A stretch of 16,470 bases of DNA, from contig JABLYK010000046.1 of the NCBI GenBank assembly GCA_018265835.1, forward strand, positions 1 through 16,470. The letters run 5' to 3'. Shown in pieces: positions 1 through 7,000 of the stretch (position 1 is its first letter; every line of letters begins with the position of its first letter). This DNA comes from Oscillospiraceae bacterium. Its GTDB lineage: Bacteria > Bacillota > Clostridia > Oscillospirales > Oscillospiraceae. The notes below the pieces were generated by a model. It saw only the letters and a list, made by a program, of their open reading frames with translations, had not been told where the DNA came from and made no database searches. A program made the position numbers and the translations under genes.

Positions 1-6
1 AGTTAA

Positions 7-12
7 CCTCCC
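7..12 (-). promoter_or_regulatory. Ribosome-binding-like site for a gene off the left edge
   Basis: On the minus strand bases 12-7 read GGGAGG, followed by TTAACT up to the window edge. It lies about 25 bases downstream of the expected start point of the leftward promoter at 45-73. The start codon would fall at or just beyond base 1, so the gene itself is not visible. Confidence 0.4.
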
Positions 13-44
13 GTGAATCGCGGCCGCTTTCGTGGTGCTTTGAT

Positions 45-73
45 AATATAGCACTCCAGACGACGGCTGTCAA
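45..73 (-). promoter_or_regulatory. Sigma-A type promoter reading left, out of the window
   Basis: The minus strand shows TTGACA (bases 73-68), a 17-base spacer and TATATT (bases 50-45). This is a perfect -35 and a 5/6 -10 at ideal spacing, with a start point expected near base 38. It points away from the ger operon and towards an unseen gene whose ribosome-binding-like site is at 7-12. The housekeeping-type promoter suggests that this gene is expressed vegetatively, unlike the divergent germination operon. Confidence 0.65.
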
Positions 74-124
74 CAATTTTTTTGCTGTTTTTCGGACTTT
101 TTTTCATCCTTTTTCTGGGCGACT

Positions 125-153
125 AAATATTGTGGTCTTCTCTGGTTATACTA
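125..153 (+). promoter_or_regulatory. Possible sigma-G-like promoter of the ger operon
   Basis: AAATA at 125-129, a 17-base spacer and TATACTA at 147-153 resemble the forespore sigma-G pattern (GHATR, 17-18 bases, CATxHTA), with one mismatch in each box. Sigma-G control is usual for germinant receptor operons. The problem is that transcription would start near base 160, on top of the best ATG, leaving no room for a leader. Either the site is coincidental or the start codon is further downstream. No other convincing promoter is seen in 81-129, which is T-rich. Confidence 0.22.
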
Positions 154-159
154 CCCAAC

Positions 160-1680
160 ATGTTATCCTTTCATTCGAAACGCCGCGGCGAAGACACACC
201 GCACCCGCGCAGGGAACCGCGCTTTTCCGCCCCGGTACAGGCAAAAAAAATTGAAGAAATTTTCTCGGACTGCGACGACTTCGAGACCCGGCAGATTCGC
301 GTGGGACTGCAGTCGCGCATTGCGGTACAGGTCTGCTGGCTGGACGGCGTGGTCTCCGGCTCGGATATTTCGGAGGACATCCTGCGGCCGCTGACGGCCT
401 GTGACCGGCTGGCGCAGATCGAATCCTCGCGCGAGGCGGTGCGGCTGATCGAGCAGGGCGCGGTCTACAGCTACTCCGTAAAAACGCGCACGGAGATGGA
501 CGACGTGATCTCCGACCTGACAGCGGGGCACGCAGCGCTTGTGTTCGACGGGCTGCGGCTGGCCGTGACGTTTGAAGTGCGCACCTCAAATGTGCGGCAG
601 ATCTCCGAGGCGACCATCGAAAAGTCCGTCAAGGGTGCGCGCGACGCGTTCGTCGAGACGCTGCGCATCAACACCTCGCTCGTGCGGCGGCGCATCCACT
701 CGCCGGAGCTGAAGATTCGCCAGACCGTGGTCGGGCGCCAGTCGGAGACGGGGCTTGCCGTCGTCTATCTGGAGGGGATCGCGGACGAGTCGCGCGTGCA
801 GAAGATCCTCGACCGGCTGGACACCATCGACATCGAGGCCGTGATCGGCATCGGTGATCTGGAGCCGTATCTCGTGAACCGCCCACGCTCGCCGTTTCCG
901 CAGATGGGGCACACGGAGCGCCCGGACAAGTTTGCCGCCGCGCTGCTGGACGGGCGCATCGGCCTGTTGGCCGACGGGCTGCCGCTCGGCTTCATCCTGC
1001 CGGGCACACTGGGGCTTCTGATGCACGCGCCGGAGGACAACGCCCGCCACTTTGCCGTCGGCTCGGCGCTGACGCTGCTGCGCTATCTGGCGCTGCTGCT
1101 GTCGCTGACGCTGCCGGCACTGTATGTGACAATCGCAATGTACCACCCGGAGATGATCCCGGCAAAGCTGCTGCTGTCCGTGATTCAGGCGGAGCAGGAG
1201 GTGCCGTTCACGACGCCGATCATCATTCTCAGTATGCTGGTCGCGTTCGAGCTGCTGCAGGAGGCGGGACTCCGCCTGCCGGACCCGATCGGGCAAACCG
1301 TGTCGATCATCGGCGCGCTGCTCGTGGGCGAGGCCGCAGTGAACGCCAAAGTCGCAAGCCCCATCGCCATCATCGTCATCGCGCTTGCGGGCATCGCGGG
1401 CTACAACATCCCGAATCAGGAGCTGGGCGCCACGCTGCGGCTGCTGCGCTTCGGGCTGGTGCTGGCCTCCATTCTGGCCGGGATGTTCGGCCTGACGGCG
1501 GCGCTGGCGCTGCTGGTCTGGCACCTGTGCACGCTGGAGAACGACGGCGTAGCCTACCTCTCCCCGTTCGTGGACAGCGAAGCCTCCCCCCTGTTTCACA
1601 CGCTGCTGCGCAAGCCACAGCAGGACTACAAATTCCGCGACCCCACGCTCGTCCGCCAGAACCGGCGGCGGCAGCGGTGA
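160..1680 (+). CDS. GerA-type spore germinant receptor subunit A (GerAA/GerKA family)
   Basis: Subunit A of a spore germinant receptor, which sits in the spore inner membrane and with subunits B and C responds to small germinants. From the ATG at 160 it is 506 residues, the usual family length. A soluble N-terminal half (about 1-250) is followed by the family signature HTERPDK near residues 250-265, then five or so hydrophobic segments (about 275-450) including the EAGLRLPDPIGQTVSIIGALLVGEAAV region (conserved EAGLRLP and GQT), and a basic polar tail. The start is uncertain: no Shine-Dalgarno site precedes the ATG at 160 or an in-frame TTG at 130. I chose the ATG because the conserved domain begins about 30 residues later. 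It is the first gene of an A-C-B operon; the gap to gerC is 36 bases. The family call is firm, the germinant unknown. Confidence 0.93.
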   Translation: MLSFHSKRRGEDTPHPRREPRFSAPVQAKKIEEIFSDCDDFETRQIRVGLQSRIAVQVCWLDGVVSGSDISEDILRPLTACDRLAQIESSREAVRLIEQGAVYSYSVKTRTEMDDVISDLTAGHAALVFDGLRLAVTFEVRTSNVRQISEATIEKSVKGARDAFVETLRINTSLVRRRIHSPELKIRQTVVGRQSETGLAVVYLEGIADESRVQKILDRLDTIDIEAVIGIGDLEPYLVNRPRSPFPQMGHTERPDKFAAALLDGRIGLLADGLPLGFILPGTLGLLMHAPEDNARHFAVGSALTLLRYLALLLSLTLPALYVTIAMYHPEMIPAKLLLSVIQAEQEVPFTTPIIILSMLVAFELLQEAGLRLPDPIGQTVSIIGALLVGEAAVNAKVASPIAIIVIALAGIAGYNIPNQELGATLRLLRFGLVLASILAGMFGLTAALALLVWHLCTLENDGVAYLSPFVDSEASPLFHTLLRKPQQDYKFRDPTLVRQNRRRQR

Positions 1681-1716
1681 TGCGCGAATACTATATAATA
1701 ATAGGAAGTTTCCAAC

Positions 1717-2886
1717 ATGCGACGAAAGCATCTGCTTTTGCTGCTGATCCTGCCGGTGCTGCTGTGCAGCTCCGGCTGCGGCAGTTCCAGCTCGGTCTGG
1801 GCAAATTACCGACAACTTGAACAGCTCCAGCTCATCCAGACGATCGGCATCGACCGCGATGGTGCCGGCGTGTGCCTGAGCATCTCCACCGGAAAGCCGA
1901 TGGAGGGCCAAGCGCCCATGCGCATGTCGCAGGCCGCGCCGTCGCTGCAGATTGCCATGAACCAGCTGCAGGACTACACCGCCAACGCATCGCTGTTTTA
2001 TGCGCACACGCGCTACGTCGTCATCGGTCAGCGCGCGGCGGAGCGCGGGATTGCGCCCTATCTCGACTTCGTGGAGCGCGACGTGGCGATGCGGCTGAGC
2101 GCGCCGCTGTTCATCGTCTATGATGCAACGGCACAGCAGGCGATTCTGAACACCGGCGGCGAAAAGACGGACATCACGGAAAATCTGAGCGCGCTCGAAC
2201 AGGACGTCTCGCGGCAGGGAAACGGCCACGCCTTCACCTGCGGCGAGATCGCGCAGGGGCTGGCCAGCGCCGGCAGCGCGCTTGCCTGCGCCGTCGTGTG
2301 TGTGCCGTCGGAGGAGCAGAACGCAGGCGACGAAACGATCCTGCCGTACGGATACGGAATTTTAAAAGACGGGAAGCTGGCCGGTTTTCTGCCGGGGGAG
2401 CTTGCCATCGGCGTAAACGTGCTGCTGAATCTGGGCGGCCACGGCGACGTGCTGCTGCAGGACGCGCAGGGCGCGGCAGTCACCGTAGCGCTCGACACCA
2501 CGAAAGCCAGGTTCACCCCAGTCTGGAACGACGACGGCTCGCTTCAATGCGTGGAGGTTTCCCTGACTGCGCACGCCGCGATCGCGGAGCTGGCCGAGCC
2601 GCAGGAGATCACCGACCCCGCGTATCTGGATCAGCTCGATCAGGCGCTGGCCGACACGCTCCGCAGCTGGACCGAAGCGATTTTGTCCCAGTCGCAGGCG
2701 CTTCAGGCCGACTTTCTCGGCATCGGGCAGCAGATCGCAACGCAAAGTCCGAACAAGTGGGCCAAAATCCGCCCGGATTGGAACCGCATTCTGCCGGAAA
2801 CGGAATTTCGCATCTCCGTGAACGGGCTGGTAGAACGCACCTTTGACCTGCAGGACTCCATCAGTGTGACCGGAGGTGCGTCATGA
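1717..2886 (+). CDS. Ger(x)C family spore germination lipoprotein (subunit C)
   Basis: Subunit C of the germinant receptor, an exported lipoprotein anchored at the outer face of the spore inner membrane. The 389-residue product begins with MRRKH, a leucine-rich hydrophobic stretch, and a lipobox-like SSGC with the lipidated cysteine at about residue 21. After that comes the Ger(x)C start LEQLQLIQTIGID, and near the C terminus the typical NKWAKIRPDWNRILP segment, which in the family precedes the final strand region. The start is supported by AGGAAG at 1703-1708, eight bases before the ATG. The stop overlaps the next start (ATGA), suggesting translational coupling with subunit B. Length and domain order are normal, with no sign of damage. 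Placement between A and B follows the gerK pattern rather than the gerA order A-B-C. Confidence 0.93.
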   Translation: MRRKHLLLLLILPVLLCSSGCGSSSSVWANYRQLEQLQLIQTIGIDRDGAGVCLSISTGKPMEGQAPMRMSQAAPSLQIAMNQLQDYTANASLFYAHTRYVVIGQRAAERGIAPYLDFVERDVAMRLSAPLFIVYDATAQQAILNTGGEKTDITENLSALEQDVSRQGNGHAFTCGEIAQGLASAGSALACAVVCVPSEEQNAGDETILPYGYGILKDGKLAGFLPGELAIGVNVLLNLGGHGDVLLQDAQGAAVTVALDTTKARFTPVWNDDGSLQCVEVSLTAHAAIAELAEPQEITDPAYLDQLDQALADTLRSWTEAILSQSQALQADFLGIGQQIATQSPNKWAKIRPDWNRILPETEFRISVNGLVERTFDLQDSISVTGGAS

Positions 2887-4010
2887 AACCGGAAAAGCTG
2901 ACCCGGCGGCAATATTTTGCGCTGAGCTCCATGGCGGTGCTGTCGCCCGCGCTGCGCCTGCTGCCGCGGGAAGGCACCGCAATTGCGGGCAGCGCATCGT
3001 GGCTGTGCGGCATCGCGGCGTATGTGCCGCTGCTGCTGTTCGCGCTGCTCGTCAACGCCATGTTGAGCTGCCGCCGCGAGGGCGAGGGCATGGGCGATCT
3101 GTTTATGCGCGCGCTCGGATCGGTTGCGGGAAAAATCGTGCTGACCGTTTACGCGCTCTGGTTTTTGCTGTATGCCGCGTTCCTGCTGCGCAGCAGCGCG
3201 GAGCGCTTTGTGACGACGGTGTACCCGTACAGCAGCATCTGGCCGTTCGTGGCGACGCTGGCGGCGCTGTGCCTCGTCGCCGCGCTCGGCGGGGCAAAGG
3301 CACTGTTTCGCTCTGCGGAGATCTTTCTGCCGCTGCTGACCGTGGTGCTGGTGTTCACGCTGGTCTTTGCGCTGCCGAAGCTGAATGTGAAGGGTTTGCT
3401 GGCTGTATCCACGGCGGACATCGGCCCGGTGCTGCTCGGCTCGCTGCCGCTGCTCAACATCGGCGCCGGGATGCTGGTGTACCCGACGTTTCTGGAAGGG
3501 CTGGTTCCCATTGCGCCCGGCCGCGGAAAGGCTGCGGCGAAGTGGCTGGTGCGCGTGTGCCTGCTGGCTGTGCTGCTGAGCGTGTTTGCCATCGGTATGC
3601 TCGGCGCGGAGCTGACCGCCAGCCTGAGCTACCCGTTTTTCACGATGCTGCGCAACATCAGCATCTTCCACGCCGTGGAGCGCTTTGAGGCGCTGGTAGT
3701 CGGGCTGTGGGTGCTGCCGGATTTCATTTTGATCTCCCTGATGCTGATGCTCGCCTCCGGCGGGCTGCGCACTGTGTTCGGCTGCCCGCCAAAGCCCGGC
3801 GAGAGCAGCAAGCTGCTGAATCTGAAAAACGGGCGCGCGCTCATCTGGCTGTGCGCGGCGGCGGCGTTCGCGGGCGGGCTTCTGCTTGCGCCGAACTCCT
3901 TCGATCTGGAGTTTTATTCGCTGTATCTCGTTCCTTCGCTCACGCTCGGACTCACAATCGGCGGGATTTCGATCATTTTTGTGATCGGGAAGCTGCGAAA
4001 AAAACTATAA
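2883..4010 (+). CDS. GerB-type spore germination permease (GerAB/GerKB family)
   Basis: Subunit B of the germinant receptor, an amino acid-permease-like (APC superfamily) membrane protein that in studied receptors contributes to germinant binding. The 375-residue product starts MKPEKLTRRQYFALSSMAVL, a typical short cytoplasmic lead-in with a family-like TRRQ, then about ten hydrophobic segments spread over the protein, ending in a Lys-rich tail (KLRKKL). GGAGG at 2872-2876 lies six bases before the ATG, and the ATG overlaps the gerC stop by four bases, so translation is probably coupled. A hairpin follows 5 bases after the stop. Length matches the family. The substrate cannot be told from sequence alone. 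Confidence 0.9.
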   Translation: MKPEKLTRRQYFALSSMAVLSPALRLLPREGTAIAGSASWLCGIAAYVPLLLFALLVNAMLSCRREGEGMGDLFMRALGSVAGKIVLTVYALWFLLYAAFLLRSSAERFVTTVYPYSSIWPFVATLAALCLVAALGGAKALFRSAEIFLPLLTVVLVFTLVFALPKLNVKGLLAVSTADIGPVLLGSLPLLNIGAGMLVYPTFLEGLVPIAPGRGKAAAKWLVRVCLLAVLLSVFAIGMLGAELTASLSYPFFTMLRNISIFHAVERFEALVVGLWVLPDFILISLMLMLASGGLRTVFGCPPKPGESSKLLNLKNGRALIWLCAAAAFAGGLLLAPNSFDLEFYSLYLVPSLTLGLTIGGISIIFVIGKLRKKL

Positions 4011-4039
4011 AAAAAGGCCTCCGGAACATCCCGGAGGCC
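4010..4039. terminator. Hairpin terminator between convergent gerB and XRE genes
   Basis: GGCCTCCGG at 4016-4024 pairs perfectly with CCGGAGGCC at 4031-4039 around a six-base loop. On the minus strand it is followed by a run of six T (complement of 4010-4015), so it should stop the XRE gene well. On the plus strand the tail is only GTTTG, so termination of the ger operon is probably weaker. Confidence 0.75.
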
Positions 4040-4076
4040 GTTTGCACGACGGCGCCGCGAGCAGAGCCAACTCTAC

Positions 4077-4358
4077 TTACTTCTTATGTCGGATATCATC
4101 AATGATGAACTGTAGGTGCGCAATCTGTGCGTCCGTCAGCCCTGTGGCGTCCAAGCGTCTTTCTCTCTCAAGACCAAGCAAATAGTCCGTACTAACCGAA
4201 AAATAGTGAGAAAGCTTTACCAGCATTTCTATGGAGGGCTGTATGTTGTCGTTTTCCCAGTTAGATACACTTTGCTTCTTCACGCCAAGTGCATCGGCTA
4301 ATTCAACTTGTGATATGCCCCTCGCGGTACGCAACTCACGCAATCTGGAATTCAACAT
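4077..4358 (-). CDS. Small XRE-family (Cro/CI-like) helix-turn-helix regulator
   Basis: A 93-residue DNA-binding protein that is almost entirely one HTH_3/XRE domain. Residues 5-60 carry the five-helix pattern: LRELRTARGISQVELADALGV, the recognition helix around KKQSVSNWENDNIQPS, then MLVKLSHYFSVSTDYLLG. The last 30 residues are a charged helical tail likely to dimerise. GGAG nine bases before the ATG supports the start. The gene and its upstream region are more AT-rich than the neighbours, and a perfect 17-bp palindrome overlaps its promoter, so self-repression is likely by inference. No partner gene such as a toxin or phage gene adjoins it: it is a lone regulator between gerB and the nuclease-like gene, and its target is unknown. 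Confidence 0.9.
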   Translation of the reverse strand: MLNSRLRELRTARGISQVELADALGVKKQSVSNWENDNIQPSIEMLVKLSHYFSVSTDYLLGLERERRLDATGLTDAQIAHLQFIIDDIRHKK

Positions 4359-4382
4359 AGTTTTTCACTCCAAGGTCAAATA

Positions 4383-4399
4383 TTATAATACTATTATAA
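4383..4399. promoter_or_regulatory. Perfect 17-bp palindrome, candidate XRE operator
   Basis: TTATAATA at 4383-4390, a central C, and TATTATAA at 4392-4399 form an exact inverted repeat. It covers the likely -10 hexamer and start point of the XRE gene, where an autorepressor of this family would be expected to bind. AT-rich DNA makes short palindromes commoner by chance, which limits confidence. Confidence 0.45.
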
Positions 4400-4421
4400 A
4401 TGTTTGCTTGACATATAATAA
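4393..4421 (-). promoter_or_regulatory. Candidate promoter of the XRE gene
   Basis: The minus strand shows TATAAT (bases 4398-4393), with TTATTA 17 bases upstream (4421-4416), a perfect -10 with a poor -35. A second TATAAT (4387-4382) lies 11 bases closer to the gene. The start point would lie near 4386, about 28 bases before the start codon. Confidence 0.45.
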
Positions 4422-4471
4422 ATACTTGGGTATGAAAAGCTTCTCCTTGACGTCTGCGCGGTTTCTCCGGT

Positions 4472-6082
4472 TTACTTCCACTTCTCCAGCACTGCTTCCA
4501 CGTCGACCGCAAAGGCATTGAGCCACTTGTTCGGCGCGCCCTCGGACTTGCGGATGCGCTCGAGCAGCGCTTCGCCCGCGCGCAGCAGCCGCTCGAACGC
4601 CGGGCTCATGCTGCGTTTCCTGCCGGTGGAAACCGGCGTCTCCTTCTTGATCGGCTTCGGCTCCGCCTGATGGGTGAACACACCCGCAGCAAGGTCGAAC
4701 TCGCTGCCGCTGTACGGGGCATAGGCGTTGTAGCCATACGCCTCGCGCAGGCACTGGGTGAACGCCGTGCACGCGTCGTCGTCGCCGTGGTTGACGAACA
4801 CGGTGGAGGGCTTGGTCGTCATGGCGGTCAGCCAGTTGAGCAGCCCCTGCTTATCCGCGTGGCCGCTCACGCCCGCAAGATAGGTGATCTCCGCGTTGAC
4901 CGCGACCTCGTCGCCGAAGAGCTTGACGGACTTCGCCCCGTCGTGCAGTTTGCGCCCCAGCGTACCCACCGCCTGGTAGCCAACAAAGAGCACCGTGCTC
5001 TCCGGCCGCCAGAGGTTATATTTTAAATGATGCCGGATGCGCCCGGCGTCACACATGCCGCTTGCGGAGAGAATGACCTTCGGGGTCTTGTCCGTGTTGA
5101 GCGCCATGGACTCCTGCTGCGACACGGCGGTGTGCAGATCCTCAAAATACAGCGGGTCGATGCCCCGGCGGATCAGGTCGCGCGCCTCATCGTCGATGAA
5201 ATCCGTGCTCGTCTGCAAAAACACGCCGGTGGCCTCGTTCGCCAGCGGGCTGTCCACATAGACCGGGAAGTGCGGGTGGTTCCGGATCAGCCCCATGTTC
5301 TTGATCTGGCGGATGAAGTAGAGCATCTCCTGCGTGCGGCCGACGGCAAAGGCCGGAATCACCAGGTTGCCGCCGCGGTCGAGCGTGCGCTGGATGCAGT
5401 CGGCCAACGCGGAGATATAGTCCGGCCGCTCGCCGTGGTAGCGGTCGCCGTAAGTCGATTCGATCATGACATAGTCCGCGCCGTCCACGGTCTGCGGGTC
5501 GCGGAGAATCGGCTGGTTGATGTTCCCCACGTCGCCGGAGAAGACGATCTTCTTCTCCACGCTGCCCTCGGTCAGCCACACCTCGATGCACGCGCTGCCG
5601 AGCAGATGCCCCACGTCGGTAAAGCGAATCACGACATTTTCGCTGATCTGGATGCGCTCGCCGTAGGAGCACGGGCGCAGCAGCTTCAGCAGCCCCTCCG
5701 CGTCCTCCAGATCATACAGCGGCTCTGGCGCGGGCAGCCCCGCACGCTCAGCCTTGCGCGCCTTCCACTGCGCGTCGGACATCTGGATGTGCGCCGCGTC
5801 GCGCAGCATGATGCCGCAGAGGTCGCACGTCGCCTCCGTCGCATATACGCTGCCGCGAAAGCCGCGTTTATACAGCAGCGGCAGCCGCCCGGTATGATCC
5901 ATGTGCGCGTGCGTCACCAGCACAAAGTCGATGGCCGACGCATCCACGGGGATGGCGATGTTTTCAAAAACGTCCTTTCCCTGCTCCATGCCGCAGTCGA
6001 TCAGTCCGTAATGCCCGCCGATCTCCAGCATGGTGCAGCTTCCGGTAACCTCGTGGTCTGCCCGAATAAAAGTCAGTTTCAT
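4472..6082 (-). CDS. Beta-CASP metallo-beta-lactamase-fold RNase/exonuclease-like protein
   Basis: A 536-residue predicted zinc-dependent RNA-processing hydrolase of the CPSF73/TTHA0252-like group. The metallo-beta-lactamase part begins at once (MKLTFIRADHEVTGSC) and holds HAHMDH at residues 58-63, a later histidine in VGHLLGSACIEVW and SGDVGN. The inserted beta-CASP part is followed by GRTQEML, SASGMCDAGRIRHHL (motif B histidine), VSGHADKQGLL (motif C) and VNHGDDDA near the end. All metal ligands I can place are present. The last ~65 residues (after KPIKKETPVSTGRK) are a helical extension beyond the core. AGGAG seven bases upstream of the ATG fixes the start at 6082 rather than at earlier in-frame codons. 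It has its own promoter. No clear terminator follows it, so some transcripts may run into the XRE gene. Its cellular substrate is unknown. Confidence 0.9.
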   Translation of the reverse strand: MKLTFIRADHEVTGSCTMLEIGGHYGLIDCGMEQGKDVFENIAIPVDASAIDFVLVTHAHMDHTGRLPLLYKRGFRGSVYATEATCDLCGIMLRDAAHIQMSDAQWKARKAERAGLPAPEPLYDLEDAEGLLKLLRPCSYGERIQISENVVIRFTDVGHLLGSACIEVWLTEGSVEKKIVFSGDVGNINQPILRDPQTVDGADYVMIESTYGDRYHGERPDYISALADCIQRTLDRGGNLVIPAFAVGRTQEMLYFIRQIKNMGLIRNHPHFPVYVDSPLANEATGVFLQTSTDFIDDEARDLIRRGIDPLYFEDLHTAVSQQESMALNTDKTPKVILSASGMCDAGRIRHHLKYNLWRPESTVLFVGYQAVGTLGRKLHDGAKSVKLFGDEVAVNAEITYLAGVSGHADKQGLLNWLTAMTTKPSTVFVNHGDDDACTAFTQCLREAYGYNAYAPYSGSEFDLAAGVFTHQAEPKPIKKETPVSTGRKRSMSPAFERLLRAGEALLERIRKSEGAPNKWLNAFAVDVEAVLEKWK

Positions 6083-6107
6083 GCAATCGCTCCTTTCTAA
6101 TTTCTTT

Positions 6108-6136
6108 ATTGTACTCCAAGGTTCCCGCCGCCGCAA
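6108..6136 (-). promoter_or_regulatory. Sigma-A type promoter of the beta-CASP gene
   Basis: The minus strand shows TTGCGG (6136-6131), a 17-base spacer and TACAAT (6113-6108). The start point would be near 6101, about 19 bases before the start codon and just ahead of the AGGAG site. The -35 overlaps the ten-base word CATTGCGGTT that is also found just upstream of the GntR gene. Confidence 0.5.
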
Positions 6137-6158
6137 CCGCAATGCGAAAAGTTCACAA

Positions 6159-6193
6159 AAATCGCCCCTGCCGGGCATCCGGCAGGGGTGATT
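6159..6193 (-). terminator. Strong intrinsic terminator of the GntR gene
   Basis: CCCCTGCCGG at 6165-6174 pairs exactly with CCGGCAGGGG at 6179-6188 around GCAT. The stem continues outwards with one G-T pair and four further pairs. Read on the minus strand it follows the GntR stop codon directly and ends in CGATTTTTG, a five-T run. It insulates the beta-CASP gene from GntR transcription. Confidence 0.85.
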
Positions 6194-6195
6194 GG

Positions 6196-6915
6196 TTACG
6201 CATCGTAGATCGTGTGTAAAAATTTCTCGGTTAATACATCGTTCCACGCCGTCCACCGGTGGACAGCCTCGACCGCATCCCCTTGTTCGATCAGATCAAT
6301 CACCTCACGGTACACCGTCACGGCCTGCTCCGGCTCGAAATACGAATCCATCAGCTTCAGCGCGCGGTGGGCCATGTCCCGCGCCGAGCGCACCAGCACC
6401 GGGAAAATCGGGTTATCAATCTCCATATACATGCACACCAGAAACGCGCGCAGCGCCGACCAAAACGCAGTCCGGTCCGGCTCCTGCACCGCGCGCTCCA
6501 TTTTGGCGCAGTGCGCTTTCAGCGCGCAGACATGCGCCGGGTTCGGTCTGCGCGCCATCCAGCGGATTGCGCCGCAGCCCAGCATCTCCCGCAGCTCCAG
6601 AAACGCACTGACCGCCGCGCGATCCGGCTGATCCGCGCCGTACTGCACCATGGCCGAGAGCGAATCCAGCGTGATATGGCTCCAGATGTCCGTCACGTAA
6701 GACGCATGGCGCGGCACGATCTTGAGAAAGCCCAGCCGCGCGACCTCCTTGAGGCCGAGATGCACATTGGTCTTCGCAATGCCATACTGCGCAGCCAGCT
6801 CGCTCTCCGTCGGAAGCCGGTCGCCCGGTTTCAGTGCCCCATCGAGAATCTGCTGCACCATGATTTTTACAAATTGGTCTTTTTCACTCGCGTTTTCTTC
6901 CAAGCGAATGCCCAC
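6196..6915 (-). CDS. GntR-family transcriptional regulator, FadR-like
   Basis: A 239-residue regulator. Residues 12-75 are a GntR winged helix (IMVQQILDGALKPGDRLPTESELAAQYGIAKTNVHLGLKEVARLGFLKI; the wing follows at VPRHASYV). Residues 85-235 are all-helical and resemble the FCD ligand-binding domain, starting at FLELREMLGCGAIRWMA. The histidine and aspartate metal ligands usual in FCD domains are not evident: the D-x3-H position reads W-x3-R and the late EH motif is missing, so the ligand is probably not a metal-held carboxylate. The start is a GTG preceded by a G-run; a stop lies in frame 24 bases upstream and no better start is available. No metabolic gene adjoins it, so the regulated pathway cannot be inferred. 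The word CATTGCGGTT just upstream recurs in the promoter of the next gene. Confidence 0.85.
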   Translation of the reverse strand: MGIRLEENASEKDQFVKIMVQQILDGALKPGDRLPTESELAAQYGIAKTNVHLGLKEVARLGFLKIVPRHASYVTDIWSHITLDSLSAMVQYGADQPDRAAVSAFLELREMLGCGAIRWMARRPNPAHVCALKAHCAKMERAVQEPDRTAFWSALRAFLVCMYMEIDNPIFPVLVRSARDMAHRALKLMDSYFEPEQAVTVYREVIDLIEQGDAVEAVHRWTAWNDVLTEKFLHTIYDA

Positions 6916-7000
6916 CCCCCAACCGCAATGTATTTTTTCTCATATTACCGCAACATCCTCCCTTGGATGTCATGCTCTGTTCCGCCGCGAATTGGATTTT

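Noticed and set aside
586..2229. Long open frame on the minus strand opposite gerA/gerC
   Set aside because: Its translation is dominated by Arg, Gln, His, Asp and Ala without domains, typical of the antisense of GC-rich genes; the plus strand encodes clear Ger proteins.
6953..6970. ACATCC/GGATGT inverted repeat upstream of the GntR gene
   Set aside because: Only a six-base arm around a six-base loop; too short to claim as operator or terminator without conservation evidence.
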